A stretch of DNA of 61,082 nucleotides from Lysobacterales bacterium (GTDB lineage Bacteria > Pseudomonadota > Gammaproteobacteria > Xanthomonadales > SZUA-38): positions 1-61,082 of the forward strand of contig JASJDM010000053.1 of the NCBI GenBank assembly GCA_030065125.1. The letters run 5' to 3'. Shown here in pieces: positions 1-8,323 of this stretch (position 1 is the first letter of the stretch; each line of letters opens with the position of its first letter). A model generated the notes under the pieces. That model was not told where the DNA came from. It worked only from the letters and a program-made list of their open reading frames with translations, and made no database searches. The translations under genes and the position numbers were made by a program.

Positions 1-89
1 TGCGAAGCAGCCCTTAGCACCCCGCAGGGTGCGCCGCCAAAGCCACGAAGTGGCCGTTCCCCAGCTCGCGAAGCAAGCGTTCCGCGGCG
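1..89 (-). repeat. Structured repeat downstream of soxB
   Basis: This non-coding stretch starts directly after the soxB stop codon and contains stacked hairpins. One is at 17-32 (arms GCACCC/GGGTGC) and one at 42-54 (arms GCCAC/GTGGC, loop GAA). Read on the minus strand, the order of elements (AACGC, TTGCTTCGC, ACGGCC, TTCG, TTGGC, CCCTG, AAGGG) follows that of the tandem units downstream of dapB near 38.4-38.7 kb, so it looks like a diverged single copy of the same family. It could act as a transcript end or 3' stabiliser of the sox mRNA. The left edge is cut by the window. Confidence 0.5.
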
Positions 90-1841
90 CTAGGCCACCA
101 GCCCCTTGTTGTCCTTCAGCCCTACGATCCTGGGCTGTTGAGCCTCTCCAATGTTGACGGACTTGCGGTCCCGAAGGTAATCGGCCACCACCTCGAATAC
201 GGGCCGGCCCGGCGCCTGGGAGCCGACGGTCGCCCAGCCGGCGACCCGGTAGCTCTTGTCGGCCTGGATCAGGGTGCCGTCATTGAGCCGCATTTCCGAG
301 ATGCGCTGACCGGAGGCCGCCAGGGGCTCACAGGTGTAGTTCATGCCGCCCACGCGGACCATGTCGCCGCCCTGCTGCAGGTAGGGGTCCGGGTGGAACA
401 GGTTGTCGGCCACGCTTTCCAGGATCACCTTCAACTCTTCACCGGACATGTCGCGCACGTAGGTTTCCGGATAGGTCATGGCGGTCTGGTCCAGCAGCCG
501 CTCCATGGTGATGTCCTGGCCGGGCAGGATCGACGTTCCCCAGCGGAAGCCGGGAGACAGGGCGATCTGTGCGTCCAGTACCTCGGTCAATCCCTGGCAG
601 ATCAACTGATCAAAGGAGCCGTTGAAATTGCCCCGGCGATACAACAGGGATGCCGTGCGCGCCAGGGTTTCTCCGAGTTGCTCCGAATAGGGCGCTCGGA
701 TGTCCTCGATGAGCTTCTGCATCTCCGCGTCGGCGGGAAGCTGGTCGGCAAACACCGGCAGCAGCCGGTAGCGAAAGTCCTGCAGGCTTCCGGCGGACAC
801 GTCCAGATCCATGACGCCAACAAACTTGCCGTTGGAGCCCGCGTTGGTGACCAGGCACCGGCCGCCTGAGTTTTTCACCGGCAGGGCAACGGGTACGCCG
901 TCGTGGGTGTGGCCGCCAAAAATAATGTCGATCCCGGGCACCCGGCTGGCCAGTTTCAGGTCTACGTCCATGCCGTTGTGGGACAGCAGCACCACCAGGT
1001 CCGGTTTTTCCGCTTCGCGCACGGCCTCCACCTGTTCGGCCAGTTCCGATTCGCGGATGCCGAAGCTCCAGTTTGGAATGAAGCGCCGCGGATTGGCGAT
1101 CGGGGTGTACGGGAAGGCCTGGCCGATGACCGCAACGCGCACCGGTTGGGTACCCGGTCCCAGCGTCTTGACGACGTATGGCGGGAACACGTGGCCGCTG
1201 TCTTCGTCGTGCACCGGTACACCCTCGAACAGGGCATCTTCCGTGGCAAACACGTTCTGGGCCACGAAATCTCCGTCGAAGGCGTCGACGTTGGAGAGAG
1301 TCTCGTCTTCCCGGTAGGTGAACTCCCAGTGGCCGGTCATGACGTCAACGCCCAGCAGGTTGGTGGCCCTGACCATGTCCTGGCCGCGGGTCCACAGGGC
1401 GGTACCGGAGCCCTGCCAGGTATCACCGCCGTCCATCAGCAGGGTGCGCTCCGCTCCGGCTTCTTCGCGCAGACGGTCGATCAGGGTCTTGAGGTGGGCA
1501 TAACCGCCCACCCTGCCAAACTTTTCAGCAGCCTCCACGAACTCCAGGTTGGTGTAGGCGTGGATTTCCCGCGGCGAGGACTGGCATGACAAGTGATCCA
1601 GCAGGTTTCTACCCACCAGGTGCGGCAGCCGGTTACGCGCTTCGCCCACGCCGATATTGACGCTGGGTTCCCGAAAGTAGATGGGGGTCAACTGGGCGTG
1701 GGTGTCGGTAATGTGCAGCAGGCGGACGTTACCGAACGCCTTCGCGTCGTAGGGCGCGCAGCTGCTGGCCCGTGCCCGGTCAAAAGAAAAGCCGCCTGCC
1801 GCTGCGATGGCCAGCAGCTGGACAAATTCTCGGCGGTCCAC
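90..1841 (-). CDS. soxB: SoxB, thiosulfohydrolase of the Sox complex
   Basis: SoxB is the periplasmic di-manganese enzyme that hydrolyses the terminal sulfone from SoxY-bound sulfur and releases sulfate. The 583-residue product has the usual family length. It begins with a twin-arginine-like leader (RREFVQLL followed by a small-residue stretch), fitting export of a folded metalloenzyme. The metallophosphatase-type motif DTHAQ lies at about residues 46-50, followed by GGDTWQGSG and later GGHTHDGVP, which are metal-binding signatures of the 5'-nucleotidase/SoxB family. The start is GTG, two bases after the upstream gene, so translation is probably coupled. It is the last gene of the sox operon and is followed by a hairpin-rich repeat. 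Confidence 0.96.
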   Translation of the reverse strand: MDRREFVQLLAIAAAGGFSFDRARASSCAPYDAKAFGNVRLLHITDTHAQLTPIYFREPSVNIGVGEARNRLPHLVGRNLLDHLSCQSSPREIHAYTNLEFVEAAEKFGRVGGYAHLKTLIDRLREEAGAERTLLMDGGDTWQGSGTALWTRGQDMVRATNLLGVDVMTGHWEFTYREDETLSNVDAFDGDFVAQNVFATEDALFEGVPVHDEDSGHVFPPYVVKTLGPGTQPVRVAVIGQAFPYTPIANPRRFIPNWSFGIRESELAEQVEAVREAEKPDLVVLLSHNGMDVDLKLASRVPGIDIIFGGHTHDGVPVALPVKNSGGRCLVTNAGSNGKFVGVMDLDVSAGSLQDFRYRLLPVFADQLPADAEMQKLIEDIRAPYSEQLGETLARTASLLYRRGNFNGSFDQLICQGLTEVLDAQIALSPGFRWGTSILPGQDITMERLLDQTAMTYPETYVRDMSGEELKVILESVADNLFHPDPYLQQGGDMVRVGGMNYTCEPLAASGQRISEMRLNDGTLIQADKSYRVAGWATVGSQAPGRPVFEVVADYLRDRKSVNIGEAQQPRIVGLKDNKGLVA

Positions 1842-1843
1842 GT

Positions 1844-2227
1844 TCAGGGTACCCGGGCCTGCCAGGCCTCCGCTTCGGTGGTGGCCTGCTCGATGGACAG
1901 GGCCGCGAATTTCTCGGCCTGGATGGCCATCTCCAGTGCGCCGGCGAAGTCGCCGGCGGCGGCCGCATTTTCCGCGGACTCGATCAGCGTTTCCGCGCGT
2001 GACCAGGCAAATTCCAGGTCCATGGCCTGCTGGTGGCGCTCGCGGGCGGCCGCCAGGGCGGCGGGAAAATCAGCCTCGGGATTGGTGCTGACAGTATCTT
2101 CGGCTGGCTCACCGGCCGCTGGGGCTTGCTGGGTCGACTCCTGTGCAGGCGTGCTGTCGCCGCCGCAGCCGGCCAGCAGCAGGAGTGCCATCAGCGCCGC
2201 TGAGTACCATCGAACCGGCCCGTTCAT
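1844..2227 (-). CDS. soxK: Small lipoprotein, candidate SoxXA-binding protein (SoxK-like)
   Basis: This 127-residue protein has a lipoprotein signal with lipobox LLAGC near residue 21, a Gln/Pro/Glu-rich linker, then an Ala-rich helical domain. Its ATG overlaps the soxA stop (ATGA), and it sits between soxA and soxB. Some sulfur oxidisers encode a small SoxXA-binding subunit (SoxK/SAXB) that stabilises the SoxXA cytochrome, often beside soxA. Position, size, export signal and helical composition fit that role. There is no catalytic motif and no heme-binding CxxCH. The functional name is an inference from context; the gene itself is secure. Confidence 0.6.
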   Translation of the reverse strand: MNGPVRWYSAALMALLLLAGCGGDSTPAQESTQQAPAAGEPAEDTVSTNPEADFPAALAAARERHQQAMDLEFAWSRAETLIESAENAAAAGDFAGALEMAIQAEKFAALSIEQATTEAEAWQARVP

Positions 2228-3051
2228 TTGCGGGTCCCCGGGCCATTGATTTCCAGGCCGTTGCTCATGTAGGTGAGGAAGTATTCCAGGTTGCGATAGG
2301 CTTCACTCTGGGCCTCAAGCGGCACGGCGCCCACCTGGGAATTACATTCCTGGAAACGTTTGTGCAGGGTGCCGAGCTCTTCCCACTTCAGCCGGTATAC
2401 CGGCCAGTGGCTGGTGTGTCCCAGGGAGGCGCTGAGTATTTCTGCCCGCAGATTCAATCCCGTGTTCTGCATGTGGCAGCTGCTGCAGGCAAAGTTGAGC
2501 TGTCCCCGGCGGGAGTAATAGAACTGCTTGCCCGATTCGTAGGCGGCCAGTGCTGCCTCTGACTGCGGCGTCGGCACATTGATGACGTTGCCGCGGGAGG
2601 TATAAGCCATATAGGCCGAAATTTTCGCCAGGTCGCCGCTCAGGTAGGGCAGCGGCTGTTCGCCGTGGGCCTCCCGGCAGCGGTTGATGGCCAGCTCCAG
2701 GGTGACCACTTCACCGGCTTCCTCGTCGAAGTAGGGGTAGCCCTGGCGAACGCCTTGGCCGCCCTCGGGAAAGCAGCTGGCCAGGGACTCGCCATCGGCG
2801 AAGCTGGCTTCGAACAGTTCCTGTCCTTCGTCCAGCTCAAACTCGTATGGCGGAAACTCTTCCATTTCCAGCCACTGTTCCCGGGCGCCGGCATTCATGG
2901 CGTAGGCACCGTCGACGTGCGCTTCCAGGGGAATGGACGACAGGCGATTCTGGTAAAACTCCCGGAACCGCTGCCGATCTTCCTCGGGGCCCGCGTGGAC
3001 AGCAGTGGTGCCGAGCAGCACCGCCAGGGTGATCGAACGTAAGCCGATCAC
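2224..3051 (-). CDS. soxA: SoxA, cytochrome subunit of SoxXA
   Basis: SoxA, with SoxX, forms the c-type cytochrome that oxidatively couples thiosulfate to the SoxY cysteine. The 275-residue product has a Sec signal peptide (about residues 1-20). It has a single heme motif CSSCH (Cys189, Cys192, His193) in the C-terminal half, and Cys236 in an ECNSQ context, the position expected for the persulfide-type axial cysteine. The N-terminal half keeps Cys93 and Cys125 but no CxxCH, so the protein looks monoheme, with the first heme site lost as in several SoxA lineages. The start is GTG, overlapping the soxZ stop by four bases. Confidence 0.95.
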   Translation of the reverse strand: MIGLRSITLAVLLGTTAVHAGPEEDRQRFREFYQNRLSSIPLEAHVDGAYAMNAGAREQWLEMEEFPPYEFELDEGQELFEASFADGESLASCFPEGGQGVRQGYPYFDEEAGEVVTLELAINRCREAHGEQPLPYLSGDLAKISAYMAYTSRGNVINVPTPQSEAALAAYESGKQFYYSRRGQLNFACSSCHMQNTGLNLRAEILSASLGHTSHWPVYRLKWEELGTLHKRFQECNSQVGAVPLEAQSEAYRNLEYFLTYMSNGLEINGPGTRK

Positions 3052-3365
3052 TTGAGCACGGCCTCACCGCTGGAAGATTCGCCCAGGTTGTCCACCCAGG
3101 TGATACTGATGGTATCCCCGGGCTTGGCGTCCAGGACGTTGAAGGAAAAATAGGGATTCTTGGAAACCGACGGGCCCCAGTGGCCGGTCAGGATGACCTC
3201 GCCGTTGAGGCTGCAGGTCACTTCCTCGATGTAATGGGCGGGGATCACCTCACCGCTGGTCGCGTCCCGGCGGGTACCCGTCTCCATGGGGTGGGGCATC
3301 AGCGCCTTGATCTGGGCCACGCCGTTCTTGATCTTCGCGCGAATCTTGACTTTTTTTGTTGCCAT
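3048..3365 (-). CDS. soxZ: SoxZ, sulfur carrier partner
   Basis: SoxZ is the 105-residue immunoglobulin-fold partner that forms the SoxYZ carrier. It has no signal peptide and is expected to be exported bound to SoxY. The N-terminal KKVKIRAKIKNG followed by MPHPMETG is characteristic of the family. It lies 11 bases downstream of soxY, with a good ribosome site (AGGAGAG) ahead of its ATG, and its stop overlaps the soxA GTG. Length matches the family. Confidence 0.95.
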   Translation of the reverse strand: MATKKVKIRAKIKNGVAQIKALMPHPMETGTRRDATSGEVIPAHYIEEVTCSLNGEVILTGHWGPSVSKNPYFSFNVLDAKPGDTISITWVDNLGESSSGEAVLK

Positions 3366-3376
3366 GAGGGCTCTCC

Positions 3377-3853
3377 TTATCCGCCGCAGCCGCCGATGGT
3401 GACCTTGACCTCTTTACCGGTGGTGAAGACACCGTCGGAGGTCTTGACCATGGCCCTGACCATGGAGCTTCCGCCCATCTTGATGCGGGTGGAAACATCG
3501 GAAGGAATCTTGGGCGAAAGGGTGAAGGCCGCTGAAAGCGGGGTCGGGTTGTTGTCCACCAGGATATAGATCGCCTCGACGCCCGGCAGGTCGGTGGCCA
3601 CGGTGACCGGAACCACTGCCCCGTTTTCAGCGATGTCCGGGACTTTCAGCGTGATCTGACTGCTGTCCTGGATGCCGATATCCCCAAACAGTTCTTTCAG
3701 CACGCTGTCCGGGTTTTCGCCTTCGAACGCCGCGTTGGGGCGGGCCGCCCAGAGGCGGGCGGGGAGTGTGGCCACAACCATGGCGGCGGCCATCCATCTA
3801 AGAAATTGTCGTCTGCCGTTCACGGCGGTACCTCGCTGATTCTTGGGGATCAT
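3377..3853 (-). CDS. soxY: SoxY, covalent sulfur-carrier protein
   Basis: SoxY carries the pathway intermediates covalently on a C-terminal cysteine in the periplasm. The 158-residue product ends in the diagnostic GGCGG swinging arm. The N-terminus carries a twin-arginine-type leader (GRRQFLRWMAAAMVV), consistent with TAT export of SoxYZ. The ATG overlaps the soxX stop (ATGA), and soxZ follows immediately. Confidence 0.96.
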   Translation of the reverse strand: MIPKNQRGTAVNGRRQFLRWMAAAMVVATLPARLWAARPNAAFEGENPDSVLKELFGDIGIQDSSQITLKVPDIAENGAVVPVTVATDLPGVEAIYILVDNNPTPLSAAFTLSPKIPSDVSTRIKMGGSSMVRAMVKTSDGVFTTGKEVKVTIGGCGG

Positions 3854-4209
3854 AGGGAATGTATGTAGTCGGTGACTGCATCCAGTTCCTCTTCACTGAG
3901 GATCTGGTGCCGTCCATAAGGGGGCATGATGGTCTGCGGGTTTCTTATGCTGGAATCCCAGATCTGGTCCCGCAGGACCTGGCGGTCGGGAAACCGGGCC
4001 TTCATCTGGATCAGGGGCGGTCCGCCGTTGCCGGGCAGTTCGCCGCCTGCGATCATGTGGCAGGACAGGCAGTTGCCCTTGTTGCGGTCGAACGCCAGTG
4101 CCCGGCCTTTTTCCAGCTGTGCTTCATCAGCGGCCCACACCGCGGTGGCCAGAAGCCACCCGGCGAATACAAAAATCAACCTGTCCAATCCTGCGTGCTC
4201 CCTGTTCAT
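3850..4209 (-). CDS. soxX: SoxX, monoheme cytochrome c subunit of SoxXA
   Basis: The longer open frame here contains an arginine-rich N-terminal extension that is a shadow of soxD. The start at 4209 gives a 119-residue protein with a clean signal peptide (MNREHAGLD, then a hydrophobic stretch ending near AVWA). That ATG overlaps the soxD stop by four bases. The heme motif CLSCH is followed by a Met-containing class I cytochrome c fold (MPPYGRH), as expected for SoxX, which passes electrons from SoxA to the respiratory chain. Confidence 0.92.
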   Translation of the reverse strand: MNREHAGLDRLIFVFAGWLLATAVWAADEAQLEKGRALAFDRNKGNCLSCHMIAGGELPGNGGPPLIQMKARFPDRQVLRDQIWDSSIRNPQTIMPPYGRHQILSEEELDAVTDYIHSL

Positions 4210-5132
4210 GGCTGCTGCACCTGTTGCAGCATGTAGTCTACCGCGGCGCTGACCTCGTCGTCGGACAGCTGGACGAAGCCACCTTTGGGCGGCATCACGC
4301 CGGCGTCGCCCTGGAAGCCTTCGATGGCGTGGCGCACCATGACGTCCTTGCCCTGGGCAATGCGGCTTTCCCAGTCGGCCGGTTCCAGCGCCGGCGCCCC
4401 GGCAATGGCCTGGGCATGGCACACCGAGCAGTAGCTCTTGTAGGTCTGTTCGGCCGCCGCCATGGCCCCGGCCGCCGATGCCACTTCGACCACGGCCTCA
4501 GCTTCAGGTTCGGTGGGCTGGGGCTCAGAGAGAATGGTGATCTTTGAAACGTCTTTGCAGTCTTTCATGCAGCGCGTGTTCTGCACGTCCGGTCGCGGGT
4601 CCGGCCCGAAAAAGTTCGGCTGGTTGGGTAGTTCGATGCTGGCCATGTTGTCCTGGGTCATGACGAAGTCGTCATCCACCAGGTCGTTGAGATACAGCAC
4701 GTAGGCGCTGATGGCGTATGTCTCGTCGTGGGTCAGAGACTGCGGCGCGGTGAACGGCATGGCGCGGTAAATGTAGTCCCACAGCGTGCTGACATAAGGC
4801 CAGTAGCTGCCCACGGTTTTTTCCGGCCGGTCCTCCATCAGCGTATCTTCGCCCCCGGCCAGGACCGGGTAGCGGCCTACGCCTTCACCGAAGGAGCCAT
4901 GACAGACGGCACAGTGGGTTTCATACAGCATCTCGCCGTCTTCCACCGAACCGGAACCCGGCGGCAGACCCAGCCCGTCGGGTCGCACATCGATGTCCCA
5001 GCCGGCAATTTCCTCGGCAGTGGCCGGTTTGCCGTAGCCGTAGTGTCCGGCTGGCTTTTTGTGGTTTTCTGCCAGCGCGTTGCCTGCCAGGGCAACACAT
5101 ATCAGGGCGATGAATTCAGGATATCTGGACAT
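4206..5132 (-). CDS. soxD: SoxD, diheme cytochrome c of sulfane dehydrogenase SoxCD
   Basis: SoxD accepts electrons from the molybdenum subunit SoxC during oxidation of the SoxY-bound sulfane sulfur. The 308-residue product has a signal peptide (to about residue 21) and two heme motifs, CAVCH at 74-78 and CSVCH at 235-239. The segment after an acidic/Pro-rich linker (about 200-225) looks like a small cytochrome c5-type domain (MPPKGGF near its end). Two further cysteines (CMKDC, 188-192) lie between the domains. The start overlaps the end of soxC by 17 bases, so the pair should be co-translated. Confidence 0.93.
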   Translation of the reverse strand: MSRYPEFIALICVALAGNALAENHKKPAGHYGYGKPATAEEIAGWDIDVRPDGLGLPPGSGSVEDGEMLYETHCAVCHGSFGEGVGRYPVLAGGEDTLMEDRPEKTVGSYWPYVSTLWDYIYRAMPFTAPQSLTHDETYAISAYVLYLNDLVDDDFVMTQDNMASIELPNQPNFFGPDPRPDVQNTRCMKDCKDVSKITILSEPQPTEPEAEAVVEVASAAGAMAAAEQTYKSYCSVCHAQAIAGAPALEPADWESRIAQGKDVMVRHAIEGFQGDAGVMPPKGGFVQLSDDEVSAAVDYMLQQVQQP

Positions 5133-6432
5133 TGGTCACCTGTCCGTCAGCATGCAGTCGCCAGGTATGGATGGCGTTCTTGTGATAAATGGAGTTGGTG
5201 CCACGGGCCTGGCGGAGCTGGGCGTAGGTTGGCTGAACGTAGCCGGTCTCGTCCATGGCCCGGCTCTGGATCAGGGCGGGTGAGCCGTCCCAGTCCCACT
5301 CCAGGCCAAAGCGAGTCAGGGCTCTGGGCAGCACCAGTCCGGTCACTCTGGCCTGGCGCCAGTTTGCGCCGCCGTCGAAGGATACGTCTACGGCCTTGAT
5401 CTTGCCCCGGCCGGACCAGGCCAGCCCCTCAATCCAGTATTTGCCCTTGGCCTTGAGGGGTTTTTCAGGGCATGGGTTGGTGACTACCGAGTTGCATTCC
5501 TGCACGAACGTAAACTCCCGGGAACGGCCGTCGGCCATCAGGTCGGTGTACTTGGAAGTCTCCTCCCGCATGTGCCAGGGCTTGTCGCCGATTTCCAGTC
5601 GGCGCAGCCACTTGATGCAGGTGTTGCCTTCCCAGCCCGGATTGATCAGCCTGACCGGGTAGCCCTGCTCCGGTCGCAGCGCTTCGCCGTTCTGGGCATA
5701 AACGATCAACGCGTCGTCCAGGGCCTTGTCCATGGGAATGCTGCGGGCCATGTGGGCGCCGTCAGCGCCTTCGGCCAGGATCCAGCTGGCGCCTTTCTGT
5801 ACGCCGACTTCCTGCAGGATGGTAGACAGCAGGACCCCGGTCCACTCGGCGCAGGCCAGCATGCCGTGGGTGAACTGCAATTTGTCCATCTGGGCGCCGC
5901 GCCACTCCATGCCCCCGTTGGCGGGGCACTCCAGGAACCGGATCATGCTGGTGCTGGGGAACCGCATCAGATCATCCATGCTGAGGATCAGCGGGCGGTC
6001 CACCATGCCGTGGATCATCAGTCTGTGTTTCTGGGGCTCAATCTCCGGCAAACCGGCGTGATAGCGCTCAAAAGTCAGGCCGCTGGGCGTAATGATGCCC
6101 TTCAGGTCTCCCAGAGGCGTGAAACTGATTGACGCAATGCGATCGGCGGTGAGCCAGGGCACGTTGCGTCGAACCACGTGGGCTTCGTGGGGGGACGGCT
6201 TGCCGTAGGGGTTGGTGACGACACCGGGACCCAGGCGTTTGCTCCAGGGCGGTACGGCCGGCGGCAGGAATGGCTCTTCAGCGCTGGCGCCGGTGGTCAC
6301 CGCGGCGGCGGCGCCACCCAGCAGCGTCAGGCCGTTGCGCAGGAATTTCCGTCGGTCTGTGCCGGACAACCGGTCCCCCTCGCGGGCTACGGTCTGGATC
6401 AGGCGATCGGTCTCTTGCTGGAGTTTCTGCAT
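5116..6432 (-). CDS. soxC: SoxC, molybdenum sulfane dehydrogenase subunit
   Basis: SoxC is a sulfite-oxidase-family molybdenum-cofactor enzyme. With SoxD it removes six electrons from the sulfane sulfur on SoxY, so thiosulfate is oxidised without sulfur globules. The 438-residue product has a TAT leader (DRRKFLRNG plus hydrophobic stretch, about residues 26-50). The molybdenum-ligating cysteine lies in FLECPANG (Cys169), and the dimerisation domain is C-terminal. A good ribosome site (GGGGAG) precedes the ATG. It is the first gene of the sox operon, with the operator/promoter immediately upstream and the regulator divergent. Confidence 0.96.
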   Translation of the reverse strand: MQKLQQETDRLIQTVAREGDRLSGTDRRKFLRNGLTLLGGAAAAVTTGASAEEPFLPPAVPPWSKRLGPGVVTNPYGKPSPHEAHVVRRNVPWLTADRIASISFTPLGDLKGIITPSGLTFERYHAGLPEIEPQKHRLMIHGMVDRPLILSMDDLMRFPSTSMIRFLECPANGGMEWRGAQMDKLQFTHGMLACAEWTGVLLSTILQEVGVQKGASWILAEGADGAHMARSIPMDKALDDALIVYAQNGEALRPEQGYPVRLINPGWEGNTCIKWLRRLEIGDKPWHMREETSKYTDLMADGRSREFTFVQECNSVVTNPCPEKPLKAKGKYWIEGLAWSGRGKIKAVDVSFDGGANWRQARVTGLVLPRALTRFGLEWDWDGSPALIQSRAMDETGYVQPTYAQLRQARGTNSIYHKNAIHTWRLHADGQVTNVQIS

Positions 6433-6497
6433 CGCTCCCCTCTTGCCTCGGTTTTGCCTGCTTAAAGTAGAAGTATTGAATATAATAAAATTCTTAC

Positions 6498-6513
6498 ATA
6501 AGATAAATCTTAT
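6498..6513. promoter_or_regulatory. Operator palindrome between soxC and the ArsR-family regulator
   Basis: A perfect inverted repeat (ATAAGAT-AA-ATCTTAT) lies in the AT-rich 121-base divergent region, very unlike the surrounding GC-rich DNA. TTACAA directly follows on the plus strand and could serve as a -35 (TTGTAA) for the soxC side. ArsR-family repressors bind short inverted repeats over promoters, and the divergent gene encodes one, so this is the likely site by which it controls soxCDXYZAKB and itself. Binding is inferred, not shown. Confidence 0.65.
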
Positions 6514-6553
6514 TTACAAGCACCCTGGCAGGTGGGATTTGGATTTACACCGT

Positions 6554-6850
6554 ATGAAAGGCTCGGCTGAGCGTGCGTGTGAACTGATGAAGATTCTCAG
6601 TCACCCGGACCGGCTGATGATCCTGTGCCAGTTGAAGGAGGGGGAAAAGTCCGTTGGTGAACTGGCTGAACTGGTGGGTATTGCCCAGTCTCCGCTGTCT
6701 CAGCACCTGGCCCGAATGCGCCACCAGGGGGTGGTGACCACCCGGCGGGAAGCCCAGACCATTTTTTATTCCATTAGCGGTGACGAAGCCGAGGAAGTCA
6801 TCGCGCTGCTTTACCGGCTTTATTGCCACTCGGACCAGAATGCCGCCTGA
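6554..6850 (+). CDS. ArsR-family transcriptional repressor, persulfide-sensor type
   Basis: This 98-residue winged-helix protein has an ArsR recognition helix (SPLSQHLARMRHQG) and lacks the metal-binding CxC motif of arsenic sensors. Instead it has Cys25 (LMILCQL) and Cys91 (LYRLYCHSD), 66 residues apart. That is the same spacing as the dithiol pair of the reactive-sulfur sensors SqrR (Cys41/Cys107) and BigR. A third cysteine, Cys9, may also match SqrR. It is divergent from soxC across the palindrome at 6498, so it is probably a SoxR-like sulfane-sulfur-responsive repressor of the sox genes. A TTG at 6539 is an alternative start; the ATG gives a typical family length. Confidence 0.88.
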   Translation: MKGSAERACELMKILSHPDRLMILCQLKEGEKSVGELAELVGIAQSPLSQHLARMRHQGVVTTRREAQTIFYSISGDEAEEVIALLYRLYCHSDQNAA

Positions 6851-6961
6851 GGGGTACCTGCAAAAGGCGGCGGAATGTCCCTATAACGGCTTACATTCAA
6901 ATAAATTAATATAACGGTCGAATCTCAACATCCCGTTGGACCGACCCTAGGGAGAGCAAAA

Positions 6962-8323
6962 ATGAAAAAACGACATCTCATCCTTGCGATTGCCGCAACG
7001 CTCATGGCACAGGGCGCCGGCGCTACCAACGGGTACTTCACCCACGGCACGGGCGCCAAAAACAAGGCTATGGCGGGTGCCGGGACTGCCATTCCTGACG
7101 AGGCGATTTCCGTGGCCAATAACCCGGCCAGCGCCGTGCTGGTAGGGGACGCGTTTGACTTCGGCGTCTCCGTTTTCTCGCCGCGCCGCAGCTATACCGC
7201 CAGTCAGAGCCAGGTGAATGGAAACTTCGGCGCCTTCACCGTGGGGGCCGGCAAGATTGACTCCGGCTCGGAATGGTTCCCGATCCCGTACATTGCCAAG
7301 ACCTGGCAGGTCTGGGATGACAGTGCTTTCGCGGTGGCCTTCTACGGCCGTGGCGGTATGAATACCGATTTCAGCGGCGGCTCCGCGATTTTTGATCCCG
7401 ACGGCCCGGGTCCGGCCCCGGTGATGACGTTGCCCGGAACCTTCGGTGCCGGCACTACCGGCGTGGACCTGGTCCAGGCGTTCCTGGACGTCACCTACGC
7501 CACCCGGCTCAATGACCGGGTGTCACTGGGTGTCGCGGCGGTTATCGGCATGCAGGCCTTCGAGGCCGAGGGCGTTGGGACCTTTGCTCCTTTCACACAG
7601 ACCTTCGCATCATCTGGCGGTACGGCGTTTCCGGCCAACCTGAGCAATAACGGGCACGAGTTTTCCACCGGCATCGGCGTGAAGGTTGGCGTGCACAGCC
7701 AGCTCAGCGAGAGCGTGGCCCTGGCCCTGTCCTACCAGAGCGAGATCAAGATGTCCGAGTTCGACGACTATGCGGATCTTTTTGCCGAGGGGGGCGACTT
7801 TGACATTCCTTCGTCGCTGAAGGCCGGAATCAGCTTCCGCTCGTCGGACTCCATGACCTGGAGTTTCGACGTGGAGCACACCGAATTCAGTGAGATAGAC
7901 GCCGTGGGCAACGCCTTTGCCAACCTGTTCAGCTGCCCCACGGCCGGCGCGGGCGGCGCGGACCTGGGCTCCTGCCTGGGCGGGGACACCGGCGCGGGAT
8001 TCGGCTGGGATGATGTGACCACCTACAAGCTGGGCGTGGAGTGGGAGCGTAACAGCGAGTGGACCTGGCGAGCCGGCATCAGCCAGGCCGATCAGCCCAT
8101 CGCCGAGTCCGAGGTGCTGTTCAACATCCTGGCGCCAGGGGTGGTGGAGAACCATTTTACCGTTGGTTTCACCAGGGCCCTGAGCGACAACCGCGAGATC
8201 AGTTTTTCCGCAATGTACGCGCCATCGGAAACGGTGAGGGGCTCCAGCCCGTTTGACCCGACCCAGACCATCGAACTGGAAATGGACCAGTTCGAGTTTG
8301 AAATCAGCTATGGCTGGAAGTGA
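6962..8323 (+). CDS. OmpP1/FadL/TodX-family outer-membrane transporter
   Basis: This 453-residue outer-membrane beta-barrel has a signal peptide (MKKRHLILAIAATLMAQGAG) followed by the FadL-family N-terminus (ATNGYFTHGTG, KNKAMAGAGTA) that forms the hatch. It ends in an aromatic/Lys tail typical of barrels. A strong ribosome site (AGGGAG) precedes the ATG. FadL relatives usually take up hydrophobic compounds. Here it sits between the sox regulator and sulfur-handling periplasmic proteins, which suggests a role in the sulfur module, for instance entry of hydrophobic sulfur compounds or polysulfide. That substrate is speculative. Confidence 0.88.
   Translation: MKKRHLILAIAATLMAQGAGATNGYFTHGTGAKNKAMAGAGTAIPDEAISVANNPASAVLVGDAFDFGVSVFSPRRSYTASQSQVNGNFGAFTVGAGKIDSGSEWFPIPYIAKTWQVWDDSAFAVAFYGRGGMNTDFSGGSAIFDPDGPGPAPVMTLPGTFGAGTTGVDLVQAFLDVTYATRLNDRVSLGVAAVIGMQAFEAEGVGTFAPFTQTFASSGGTAFPANLSNNGHEFSTGIGVKVGVHSQLSESVALALSYQSEIKMSEFDDYADLFAEGGDFDIPSSLKAGISFRSSDSMTWSFDVEHTEFSEIDAVGNAFANLFSCPTAGAGGADLGSCLGGDTGAGFGWDDVTTYKLGVEWERNSEWTWRAGISQADQPIAESEVLFNILAPGVVENHFTVGFTRALSDNREISFSAMYAPSETVRGSSPFDPTQTIELEMDQFEFEISYGWK

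Noticed and set aside
4210..4422. N-terminal extension of soxX
   Set aside because: The extension is an arginine-rich shadow of soxD; the signal peptide starts at 4209.
6554..6850. Reading the ArsR protein as an arsenic or metal sensor
   Set aside because: The metal-binding CxC of ArsR/SmtB in the recognition helix is absent, and the cysteine pair matches sulfur sensors instead.
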